From NCBI RefSeq assembly GCF_027922365.1, contig NZ_BSFN01000022.1:1-64000 (forward strand): a stretch of DNA of 64,000 bases, written 5' to 3'. The position numbers were made by a program, and so were the translations under genes. This document shows positions 8,215-15,692 of the stretch, in pieces (the stretch's first letter is position 1; every line of letters begins with the position of its first letter). A model generated the notes under the pieces. It was not told the origin of the DNA. It saw only the letters and a list, made by a program, of their open reading frames with translations, and searched no databases. This DNA comes from Pseudomonas turukhanskensis. Its GTDB lineage: Bacteria > Pseudomonadota > Gammaproteobacteria > Pseudomonadales > Pseudomonadaceae.

Positions 8215-8979
8215 ATGACTACTCAAGCATCCCTGAACGGCACCGCACTCAACGGCAAGGTCGCATTCGTACAAGGCGGTTCCCGCGGTATCGGCGCGGC
8301 CATCGTCAAACGCCTGGCCCGTGACGGCGCTGCCGTTGCCTTCACCTACAGCCAGAGCGCCCAGCAATCCGAAGGCCTGGTGGCCGAGATCGTTGCCGCC
8401 GGCGGCAAAGCCCTGGCCATTCGTGCCGACAGCGCCAGCGAGCAAGCCATTCGCGGCGCCATCAGCCAGGCCGTGGAAACCTTCGGCGGGCTGGACATTC
8501 TGGTGAACAACGCCGGCGTGCTGGCCGTGGCTCCCATTGAACAACTGAGCATGGAAGACATCGACCGTACCCTGTCGATCAACGTGCGCAGCGTGGTGAT
8601 CGCCAGCCAGGAAGCCGCCCGCCATCTGCGTGACAACGGCCGAATCATCACCATCGGCAGCACCAACGCCGACCGTATTCCTTTCGCGGGCGGCTCGATC
8701 TACGCCTTGAGTAAATCGGCCATCGTCGGCTTTACCAAAGGCCTGTCGCGCGACTTGGGCGGTCGCGGCATCACCGTGAACAACGTACAGCCAGGCCCGG
8801 TAGACACCGACATGAACCCGGACAGCGGCGACTTCGCCGACACCCTGAAACAGGGCATGGCGCTGGGCCGTTACGGCAAAGTGGAAGAGATCGCCAGCTT
8901 TGTCAGCTACCTCGCAGGCCCGGAAGCCGGCTATATCACCGGTGCCAACCTGACGATTGATGGTGGGTTTGCGGCGTAA
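8215..8979 (+). CDS. short-chain dehydrogenase/reductase
   Basis: The 254-residue classical SDR uses NAD(P)H to reduce or oxidise an alcohol/carbonyl substrate. It carries the cofactor glycine motif GGSRGIG (about 21-27), the NNAG motif, a catalytic Tyr-x-x-x-Lys (YALSK) with an upstream serine, and PGPVDTDM, which supports cofactor binding. The length is typical. ATG 8215 follows GGAG at 8205-8208; an upstream in-frame TTG at 8203 lacks such a site. The divergent LysR gene probably regulates it. Similar proteins are annotated 3-oxoacyl-ACP reductase, but the true substrate is not known. Confidence 0.9.
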   Translation: MTTQASLNGTALNGKVAFVQGGSRGIGAAIVKRLARDGAAVAFTYSQSAQQSEGLVAEIVAAGGKALAIRADSASEQAIRGAISQAVETFGGLDILVNNAGVLAVAPIEQLSMEDIDRTLSINVRSVVIASQEAARHLRDNGRIITIGSTNADRIPFAGGSIYALSKSAIVGFTKGLSRDLGGRGITVNNVQPGPVDTDMNPDSGDFADTLKQGMALGRYGKVEEIASFVSYLAGPEAGYITGANLTIDGGFAA

Positions 8980-9006
8980 GTTGCGCCAAGCAGGAAATCA
9001 ACGTAC

Positions 9007-9081
9007 CTGGATCCCCGCCTGCGCGGGGATGACAGAGTAAGCCAAACGCTCACCGTCATCCCCGCGAAGGCGGGGATCCAG
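9007..9081. repeat. inverted doublet of CTGGATCCCCGCC-type repeats
   Basis: Two arms face each other. 9007-9033 reads CTGGATCCCCGCC then GCGGGGATGAC; 9055-9081 is nearly its reverse complement, ending GGCGGGGATCCAG. Each arm is itself a hairpin. The doublet lies between two convergent genes and probably also stops transcription from both. The same repeat type recurs at 53893-53987. Confidence 0.8.
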
Positions 9082-9090
9082 AATGTCGGA

Positions 9091-9609
9091 TCAACCGCTG
9101 TACCGCTGATAGCACACGGTAGTGCGCCGCGAGCCATTGGGCCGGCGCTGTGGATCGGCATAGGTATGCAGTTCGCTGAAGCCGGCTTTGCGCATCATGC
9201 CGGCCGAGGCGATGTTTTCTTCGTGGCGGTCGATGTAGATATCGACCAGTCCTTTCGCTCCAAGCCGGGCAACGGCTTGCTCAAGCAAGGTCGAACCCAG
9301 CCCCTTCCCCGCCATATCCCGATGCACCACCGCTTCGCAGATATAGCCTTGGGCATCGTCGCGCCGCGCCGCCGGTTGTTGATCGGCAAACTGGCGGGTC
9401 TGGATGTAACTCACAAACCCCACGATTCGCTCGCCTTGCTCGGCCACCACGGCCTCTACCGAACCATCGGCGATGGCATTGAGGTGCTCGCGTATGCCGT
9501 CTTCAGGCAGGTAGTTCCAGGGGTTGGGACCGTGCTCAAGCAGCAGTGCGGTGAGTTCGGCAATGTCTTGCGGTTGGGCGGCGCGAATCGTTGGGGCAGC
9601 GTCACTCAT
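9091..9609 (-). CDS. GNAT-family N-acetyltransferase
   Basis: The 172-residue protein has a single GNAT domain. The acetyl-CoA pyrophosphate loop is seen in VVHRDMAGKGLGSTLLEQ (RxxGxG/A-like, about 95-112), followed by the C-terminal strand and helix (IDRHEENIASAGMMRKAGF). The acceptor substrate is not readable. It is the last gene of a tight minus-strand trio: only 4 bp separate it from the PLP enzyme gene and 9 bp separate that from the DMT transporter gene. A shared task, such as modifying and exporting an amino acid or sulfur compound, is an inference. Confidence 0.82.
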   Translation of the reverse strand: MSDAAPTIRAAQPQDIAELTALLLEHGPNPWNYLPEDGIREHLNAIADGSVEAVVAEQGERIVGFVSYIQTRQFADQQPAARRDDAQGYICEAVVHRDMAGKGLGSTLLEQAVARLGAKGLVDIYIDRHEENIASAGMMRKAGFSELHTYADPQRRPNGSRRTTVCYQRYSG

Positions 9610-9613
9610 GGCG

Positions 9614-10720
9614 TCAGATTCCTGCAGTAGGCAAATCAGGCAGCGCCTCGCCCCGTTCGGCGCAGGCGGCCACCCGTTCGATCAGTGGGTCCAATTGGTA
9701 GCCCTGGGCTCTCAGCCACTCAGGGTTGTAATAACGGGTGGCGTAGCGTTCGCCGCCATCGCACAGCACCGCCACAATCGAGCCGCGCTCGCCGGCGGCA
9801 ACCATGCGTTGCGCCACCAGCAGCGCGCCAATCAGGTTGGTGCCGCTGGAGCCGCCAACATGCCGGTCCAGGCGCCGCGCCAGGTAGTGCATGGCGGCCA
9901 GCGACAGGGCATCGGGCACCTTGCACATGGCATCGATCACCGCCGGCAAAAATGAGGCTTCCACCCGCGGCCGGCCGATGCCTTCGATGCCCGAACCACA
10001 GTCCAGGCGCAGGCTGGCATCGCCCGTGCGGTAGTAGTCGAAGAACACCGAACGCTCGGCGTCGGCACACAGAATGCGGGTGTCATGGCGCCGGTACCGC
10101 ACATAGCGGCCCAGTGTTGCCAGCGTGCCGCCGGTTCCGGGGCTGGACACCAGCCAGCTCGGCTCGGGGAAGTGCTCGAAGCGCATCTGCTGGAAGATGG
10201 ACTCGGCGATGTTGTTGTTGGCGCGCCAGTCGGTGGCACGCTCGGCGTAGGTGAACTGGTCCATAAAATGACCACCGCTCTCTCGCGCCAGGCGCTCGGA
10301 CTCGGCGTAGATCTGCGTCGGGTCTTTGACCAGGTGACTCTGGCCGCCGTAGAACTCGATCTGGGCGATCTTCTCTTTCGAGGTGGTCGCCGGCATTACG
10401 GCTATAAACGGCAGCCCCAGGAGGCGGGCGAAGTAGGCTTCGGAAATGGCGGTGGAGCCGCTGGAGGCTTCAATCACCGGCGCCCCCGGTTTCAACCAGC
10501 CGTTGCACAGCGCATAGAGAAACAGCGAACGCGCCAGGCGGTGTTTGAGGCTGCCGGTGGGATGGCTGGACTCATCCTTGAAATACAGCTCGATGCCCGG
10601 CAGGCCCGGCACGCTCAGGGGAATAAGGTGGGTATCGGCGCTGCGCTGGAAATCCGCCTCGATGATGCGGATAGCCTCGCGGGCCCACGCTCTGGAACCA
10701 ATAGAGCTGGAATTGCTCAT
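9614..10720 (-). CDS. PLP-dependent cysteine synthase / L-cysteine desulfhydrase-like enzyme
   Basis: The 368-residue fold-type II PLP enzyme resembles cysteine synthases and the Cds1-type cysteine desulfhydrases. The PLP lysine is K59 in GSLKHR. The substrate loop (EASSGSTAIS) and the phosphate-binding glycine loop (SSPGTGGTLA) are present, as is the late SSGTN motif. N- and C-terminal additions make it longer than plain CysK/CysM (about 300-325), in line with the Cds1 group. It sits between a DMT transporter and a GNAT gene in an operon. Synthesis versus H2S-releasing breakdown of cysteine cannot be decided from sequence. Confidence 0.78.
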   Translation of the reverse strand: MSNSSSIGSRAWAREAIRIIEADFQRSADTHLIPLSVPGLPGIELYFKDESSHPTGSLKHRLARSLFLYALCNGWLKPGAPVIEASSGSTAISEAYFARLLGLPFIAVMPATTSKEKIAQIEFYGGQSHLVKDPTQIYAESERLARESGGHFMDQFTYAERATDWRANNNIAESIFQQMRFEHFPEPSWLVSSPGTGGTLATLGRYVRYRRHDTRILCADAERSVFFDYYRTGDASLRLDCGSGIEGIGRPRVEASFLPAVIDAMCKVPDALSLAAMHYLARRLDRHVGGSSGTNLIGALLVAQRMVAAGERGSIVAVLCDGGERYATRYYNPEWLRAQGYQLDPLIERVAACAERGEALPDLPTAGI

Positions 10721-10729
10721 GCATCACCT

Positions 10730-11656
10730 TCAATCAAGAATGCCAGCTGGCGTCGGCACGTTCGGGTTCTGGCGCCACTGGCTCAGCCCCACGCCAATAA
10801 AGACCAGGCCCACGGCCAACAGTTGCCACGCATTCAGGCGCTCGCCCAAAAACAATGCGGCCATCAGCAAGGTGAACACCGGTATCAGATTTGTAAAACC
10901 GGAGGCCTGGCTGGCCGGCAGCCGGCCCACGCCAAAGTTGTACAGGCCATAGGCGCCCACGGTCACCACAATGCCCAGGTACACCACTGCGCCCCAGCCT
11001 TGCGCGCTGATATGGCTGGGCAGCTCGGCGTTGAACAGGGCCAGCGGCAGAAAGAACACTGAGCCGACAAACGCCTGCAACGCCGTTAGCGCAAACGCCG
11101 AGTAGCGGCTGGAAAGGTGCTTGAGCAACAGGGTGTAGCCGGTGGCACAGAGCATGGCCAGAAACTCGAAGAAGTTACCCACCAGTGGCGCCGGGGCATG
11201 CACATCGGCCTCCCCCGCCACGCTAAGCCACACGGCCCCTACAACCGCCAGCAGAAAGCCGGCCAGGGTGGTGCGGGTGATGCGCTCGCGCACAGTGAGA
11301 AAGGCACCGACGGCCACCAGCAGCGGCAGTAAGGCAGTGATCATGCCGGCCTGGGAGGCGCTGGTGCGTTGCAGCGCCAGCGCTTCGAAGATGAAGTACA
11401 AACACGGCTCGCAGGCGGCCAGGCCCAACAGATATTTCCAATCGCCGGGGCGGTATTCGATGCGCCCACGCCAGCGCCAGGCCAGCAGAAACACCAGGCT
11501 GCCCAGGGCCATACGGCCGAAAATCACCCACATGGGCGGTATTTCACTGAACGCCAGCTTCAAGGCGATAAACGAGCTTCCCCACAAAGCCATGGCAATT
11601 ACCAGACACCCCCAGGCAAGCGCCTGACCTTCACTTCGCTGCACAACCACCTCCAA
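10730..11656 (-). CDS. EamA-type DMT transporter
   Basis: The 308-residue integral membrane protein has two EamA repeats. The first begins GCLVIAMALWGSSFIALKLAF; the second contains SSRYSAFALTALQAFVGSVFF. It heads the operon with the PLP-dependent enzyme and the acetyltransferase, so it could export a product or toxic substrate of that enzyme (in other bacteria some EamA proteins export cysteine-pathway metabolites). It is divergent from nhaA, with a gap of about 105 bp holding both promoters. Function beyond the family is inferred. Confidence 0.86.
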   Translation of the reverse strand: MEVVVQRSEGQALAWGCLVIAMALWGSSFIALKLAFSEIPPMWVIFGRMALGSLVFLLAWRWRGRIEYRPGDWKYLLGLAACEPCLYFIFEALALQRTSASQAGMITALLPLLVAVGAFLTVRERITRTTLAGFLLAVVGAVWLSVAGEADVHAPAPLVGNFFEFLAMLCATGYTLLLKHLSSRYSAFALTALQAFVGSVFFLPLALFNAELPSHISAQGWGAVVYLGIVVTVGAYGLYNFGVGRLPASQASGFTNLIPVFTLLMAALFLGERLNAWQLLAVGLVFIGVGLSQWRQNPNVPTPAGILD

Positions 11657-11761
11657 TTTATTGACCTGCAGTATAGAAACCGTACCTGGCGCCGCCCAGT
11701 TACAGTGGAGCAGCTATCCTCTGCGCAACTGTTTTATGGTCCGCACTGCAGGAGCACTGCC

Positions 11762-12940
11762 TTGTCTTTTCGTAATGTCCTGACCCGCTTCTTTCGCCTC
11801 GAAGCCGCCAGCGGTCTGCTGCTGATTGCCGCCGCCGTGCTGGCGCTGACCATCAATAATTCGCCCCTGGCATTTCTCTATAACGGCCTGTTGACCACCC
11901 CGGTGGCGGTGCAGGTCGGCGCGCTGGAAATCGCCAAACCGTTACTTCTGTGGATCAACGATGGGTTGATGGCGCTGTTCTTTCTCACCATTGGCCTGGA
12001 AGTGAAACGCGAAGTGCTGGAGGGGCACCTGTCCCATCCCTCGCAGATTGTGCTGCCGGGCATGGCGGCCATCGGCGGCATGCTGGTGCCGGCGCTGGTG
12101 TATTGGGCGATCAACCGCCACCACCCAGAGGCCATCGGCGGCTGGGCGATTCCCATGGCCACCGACATCGCCTTTGCCCTGGGTGTACTGGCACTGCTCG
12201 GCGCCCGCGTGCCGCTGACGCTCAAGCTGTTTCTGATGACGTTGGCAATCATCGACGACCTGGGGGCGATCATTGTGATCGCGCTGTTCTATTCCGCCGA
12301 CTTGTCCACCCGCTCGCTGCTGATGGCGGCCACCTGCATTGTGATACTGATCGCGATGAATCGCGCCGGCGTGCAGAAACTCAGCCCCTTTATGGTGGTG
12401 GGCCTGATTTTATGGGTGTGCGTGCTGAAAAGCGGCGTGCACGCCACGCTCGCCGGGGTCACCTTGGCCTTTACCATCCCGCTGCGCACCCGCGAGGGCG
12501 TGCCCTCCCCGGCCCGCGCCCTGGAGCACACCCTGCACCCGTGGGTGATTTACGGAATATTGCCGTTGTTCGCCTTTGCCAATGCCGGCGTACCGCTGAC
12601 GGGCCTGGGGCTGGACAGTTTTCTGCACTCAGTGCCGCTGGGCATTGCCACCGGTTTGCTGGTGGGCAAGACCGTGGGGGTGTTCGGCCTGGCATGGCTG
12701 GCGATTGCGGTGGGCATAGCCAAGCTGCCCGAAGGCGCCAACTGGGGCCAGGTGCTAGGCGTGGCGGTACTGTGCGGGATTGGTTTCACCATGAGCCTGT
12801 TTGTGGGCTCGCTGGCGTTTGAACCGGGGGTAAGTCCGCTGGCGGGAATGGACCGGATCGGCATTCTGGCCGGGTCGTTTTTTGCGGCAGTGATCGGTTA
12901 CGCGGTTATGGCCAAGGCCAGCGCGAAACCGCTTCTGTAG
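11762..12940 (+). CDS. nhaA: Na+/H+ antiporter NhaA
   Basis: The 392-residue inner-membrane antiporter expels Na+ in exchange for protons. The ion-site aspartates are present: D135 in ATDIAFALGV and D165-D166 in AIIDDLGAI, matching D133, D163 and D164 of the E. coli protein. Length is the family norm. The start is TTG at 11762, with GGAG at 11751-11754 in front; the frame is open further upstream, but that part has no NhaA similarity and overlaps the divergent transporter. The stop TAG is part of the palindromic element at 12937. It looks monocistronic. Confidence 0.93.
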   Translation: MSFRNVLTRFFRLEAASGLLLIAAAVLALTINNSPLAFLYNGLLTTPVAVQVGALEIAKPLLLWINDGLMALFFLTIGLEVKREVLEGHLSHPSQIVLPGMAAIGGMLVPALVYWAINRHHPEAIGGWAIPMATDIAFALGVLALLGARVPLTLKLFLMTLAIIDDLGAIIVIALFYSADLSTRSLLMAATCIVILIAMNRAGVQKLSPFMVVGLILWVCVLKSGVHATLAGVTLAFTIPLRTREGVPSPARALEHTLHPWVIYGILPLFAFANAGVPLTGLGLDSFLHSVPLGIATGLLVGKTVGVFGLAWLAIAVGIAKLPEGANWGQVLGVAVLCGIGFTMSLFVGSLAFEPGVSPLAGMDRIGILAGSFFAAVIGYAVMAKASAKPLL

Positions 12941-12999
12941 GGTGTGCTTCGCGCACCGTTGCGATAACCGGGAGATCGCCGGGTGCGCACAACACACCC
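12937..12999. repeat. palindromic element GTAGGGTGTG...CACACCC
   Basis: The 63-bp element has near-inverted ends (GTAGGGTGTG and CACACCC) and inner hairpin blocks (GGTGTGCTTCGCGCACC; GGGTGCGCAC). It fills the gap between convergent nhaA and the lipoprotein gene, and its first bases supply the nhaA TAG stop. It is related in style to the GTAGGGCG elements but is a different sequence. It may act as a bidirectional terminator. Confidence 0.6.
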
Positions 13000-13016
13000 G
13001 ACGAGCGCAAAAGCGC

Positions 13017-13448
13017 TTACGGATGCAGGCGATTGAGGCCCGGCGGAATTTCGCTGCTGTCGGTGTTTTTCCACGGCCCGTTGGCGTACGTCGCCCAGCT
13101 CCAACCGTTGTTCCAACGGTAGTAGGTGCGTTCGCGGTAGTACAGGTTCGGCACCTGATCCAGCACATACACACCCAATTGCGTATCCCAGTAGCTGCTT
13201 ACACCTGGCGGCGGGGCGAAGTGCGGATGGGCTTTCATGCGGGTGCTGGCCGGGGTTTGCGTCGGCAGCGGCGCGCTTTTGGGCTGCTGGGTGGAACGTT
13301 GCGGGGTGTCGGGCGTGGTACTTGGCGGCAGCGGAAAAGGCTGGGGCTGCGTCTCTGTCGAAATGGGTGGTGCGCTACAGCCAGCGAGCAGCGCAAGCAA
13401 TACCGCAGCAGCGCAACGCGCTGCATTTACACCCATCTGAATTGTCAT
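13017..13448 (-). CDS. small lipoprotein coupled to ccmI, function unknown
   Basis: The 143-residue protein has a signal peptide and lipobox LLAGC (lipidated cysteine at residue 24). A Pro/Thr/Gln-rich linker (about 27-75) follows, then an aromatic-rich C-terminal part (YYRERTYYRWNNGWSW). I do not recognise the family. The ATG overlaps the ccmI stop codon (ATGA), so it is probably translated from the ccm mRNA as its last gene. That suggests, but does not prove, a link to cytochrome c maturation at the outer membrane or periplasm. A palindromic element follows it. Confidence 0.7.
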   Translation of the reverse strand: MTIQMGVNAARCAAAVLLALLAGCSAPPISTETQPQPFPLPPSTTPDTPQRSTQQPKSAPLPTQTPASTRMKAHPHFAPPPGVSSYWDTQLGVYVLDQVPNLYYRERTYYRWNNGWSWATYANGPWKNTDSSEIPPGLNRLHP

Positions 13449-14659
13449 TGTGCCTGTCCGTCTGCCGAGTCGATGGTCAGCTGTTGCTGATCCGTGCTGC
13501 TACTGGCCAAAGGCTGACTGCGACCGATCCACTCGCCCGCCTTGGCATTGCCTGCCCGCGAGATGCGAGCTTGCAGTATGACCTGAGGGAAGTTGGAGAG
13601 TTTCAGTTGCGGCATCATCGCGTCGCTGTCGGCCAGGCTGACCTCGGCCGGCAGGTCGGCGACGGTCAGGCGTTTTACCGCCAGTGGCATCGGCGGGCCG
13701 CTGGCGGCACGGGCGAAGACAAACACGCTGTCGCCTGGCTGCACCTTGGCCTGCACCTCGGGCGACAGTTGCACACGCACCTTCAAGACTGAACCGGTGG
13801 CGGCGGCAACGGCGGGCTGCTCGGCGGTTTGCTGGTCGGCCGGCAGATTGCTGCGGGCGCGCTCGATACCGCCTTCGATGGCGGCGCGCGATGGATCATC
13901 GGCCGGCATCAGGGCCACCAGGCGACCCCAGTACGTCACCGCGTCCTGGAAGCGCTTGTCTTCGAACGCGGCGATACCGAGCAGACCGAGGCTGGTGACT
14001 TCTTCAGGGTTGCCCTTCAGGGCTTCGTCGGTCAGGGCCTGAAGGTCCGGCGACCATTTCTTGTCGTTGGCGAAGTAGCGGGCCTGGGCCAGTTGGCCGA
14101 GCAATTCGGGCTGGCGGCCGGCAAGGCTGATGGCGCGTTCGAAGGCGCTGGCGCCGTCGCCCGGACGCTCCTGGCTCATATAGGCGCGACCGAGGTAGTA
14201 CCAGGCTTCGGCGGATTCCGGCTGAGCCTTTACCGCTTGTTCTAGGCGAGCGGTCATCTCTTCGATGGTACGCGGCGCCTGGGTTTCTTCCTGTGCCAGT
14301 TCAACCTTGGCCAACGAACCCCACTGCCAATACATGCCCAACGCCAGCACCGGCACCAGCACGGCGGCGGCCACCGGCACCCACTTGCCCAGCTTGGAGG
14401 TACGGCCCAGGTCTGCGCCTTCGGTATCGGCTAGCAGCTCGCGTGCGGCTTCGGCTTTGGCGGCTTGCCACTGCTCGTCACTCAGGGTGCCGGCCTGTTG
14501 CTGGGCTGAAAGCTCGGCCACGCGCTCCTGGTACAGCGCCACGTTCAGAGCGGTGCGGTCTTCTTCGCGCTGGGCACGGCGGCCGCGCAATACGGGAATC
14601 AACAGAAATGCCAAGGCCACCAGCAACAGCAGGCCGGCAGAGAGCCAGAATTCGATCAT
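13445..14659 (-). CDS. ccmI: cytochrome c maturation protein CcmI
   Basis: The 404-residue chaperone holds apocytochrome c for heme ligation by the CcmF/CcmH complex. There are two N-terminal membrane helices (about 2-22 and 93-112) flanking a cytoplasmic leucine-zipper-like loop. A periplasmic TPR domain follows (residues about 130-260; AEAWYYLGRAYMSQERPGDGASAFERAI is one repeat), then a C-terminal beta domain (about 285-400) as in long CcmI proteins. It overlaps ccmH by 4 bp at its start and the lipoprotein gene by 4 bp at its end. Confidence 0.93.
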   Translation of the reverse strand: MIEFWLSAGLLLLVALAFLLIPVLRGRRAQREEDRTALNVALYQERVAELSAQQQAGTLSDEQWQAAKAEAARELLADTEGADLGRTSKLGKWVPVAAAVLVPVLALGMYWQWGSLAKVELAQEETQAPRTIEEMTARLEQAVKAQPESAEAWYYLGRAYMSQERPGDGASAFERAISLAGRQPELLGQLAQARYFANDKKWSPDLQALTDEALKGNPEEVTSLGLLGIAAFEDKRFQDAVTYWGRLVALMPADDPSRAAIEGGIERARSNLPADQQTAEQPAVAAATGSVLKVRVQLSPEVQAKVQPGDSVFVFARAASGPPMPLAVKRLTVADLPAEVSLADSDAMMPQLKLSNFPQVILQARISRAGNAKAGEWIGRSQPLASSSTDQQQLTIDSADGQAQ

Positions 14660-15159
14660 TGGGAAAGTTTGTCCGCAGGCACAGAATTAGGGTTTTGCTC
14701 GGCGCTGAGCAGCGCATCAAGGCGCGCTTGCTCATCGCCCGACAGGGTGGTGTCCGGGCCGGCCACCGTTTTACGACGGCGCACGCCAATCACCACCATC
14801 ACCAGAAAACCGGTACCCAGCGCCGCGGCCGGGCCAAACCAGAGCAGCCAGGTGCGGGCGGTAACGGCCGGTTTGTAGCGTACGAACTCGCCGTAGCGGT
14901 CGACCATAAAGTCGACGATCTGCTCGTTGCTCTTGCCCTCGCCCAGCATGCGGAAAATTTCCTTACGCAGGTCGGCGGCAATCGGCGCGTTGGAGTCGGC
15001 GATATCCTGGTTCTGGCATTTAGGGCAGCGCAGTTCCAGGGTCAGCTCGCGAAAGCGCTCCCGCTCGGCTTCATTGGCAAATTCATAGGTATCGATGGCC
15101 GCCTGGGCCACGCCGACCAAGCTCAACCCCAGGGCCAGTGCGGCAAGCCAACGCTTCAT
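14656..15159 (-). CDS. ccmH: cytochrome c maturation protein CcmH (short, CcmL type)
   Basis: The 167-residue protein has a signal peptide (about 1-20), the redox motif RCPKC (C45, C48) that reduces apocytochrome c cysteines, the conserved segment GKSNEQIVDFMVDRYGEFVRY, and a C-terminal membrane helix (about 105-125). The absence of a TPR half, which is encoded separately as ccmI, is normal in Pseudomonas. The gene lies in the ccm operon with 4-bp overlaps on both sides. Confidence 0.94.
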   Translation of the reverse strand: MKRWLAALALGLSLVGVAQAAIDTYEFANEAERERFRELTLELRCPKCQNQDIADSNAPIAADLRKEIFRMLGEGKSNEQIVDFMVDRYGEFVRYKPAVTARTWLLWFGPAAALGTGFLVMVVIGVRRRKTVAGPDTTLSGDEQARLDALLSAEQNPNSVPADKLSQ

Positions 15160-15692
15160 TGCGCTGCCTCGTCGACCAGTGCCTGATACAGACCGGCCAA
15201 CTGCTCACGCCACACCACCTCGTCGATCACACCAACGAACTTGTGGCGGATGATGCCCTTGCTGTCGATCAGGAAGGTTTCCGGTGCGCCGTACACGCCC
15301 AGGTTCAGCCCCAGGCTGCCTTCGGCGTCGTTGATATTGAGCTGATAGGGGTTGTGGAACTCCTTCAGCCATTTCAATGCGGCGGCGTTTTCGTCTTTGT
15401 AGTTCACCCCGTAAACACGCACACCTTGCTGGGCCAGCTTGTTCAGCACCGGGTGTTCCACGCGGCAGGAAATGCACCAGGTGGCCCATACGTTGAGCAG
15501 CGCCGGTTTGCCAAGCAGGTCGGCGCGGGTCAGGGTTTTATGCCCCTCCACCGCCGGCAGTGAGAACTCCGGAACCGGTTTGCCGATCAGCGCCGACGGC
15601 AGCTCGGACGGGTCGAGAAACAGGCCGCGGTACAAAAACACCGCGCCCACCAGAAATACCGCCAAGGGCAGCAGCAACAACGCCCGCTTCAT
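15156..15692 (-). CDS. ccmG: thiol:disulfide interchange protein CcmG/DsbE
   Basis: The 178-residue membrane-anchored thioredoxin has an N-terminal helix (about 3-22) and the redox site WCISC (residues 72-76) within LLNVWATWCISCRVEHPVL. The cis-proline region (GAPETFLID) comes later. In the periplasm it passes electrons to CcmH or apocytochrome. The second active-site spacer is Ile-Ser rather than the commoner Pro-Thr; this is seen in some relatives and should not stop the chemistry. It overlaps ccmF and ccmH by 4 bp each. Confidence 0.93.
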   Translation of the reverse strand: MKRALLLLPLAVFLVGAVFLYRGLFLDPSELPSALIGKPVPEFSLPAVEGHKTLTRADLLGKPALLNVWATWCISCRVEHPVLNKLAQQGVRVYGVNYKDENAAALKWLKEFHNPYQLNINDAEGSLGLNLGVYGAPETFLIDSKGIIRHKFVGVIDEVVWREQLAGLYQALVDEAAQ

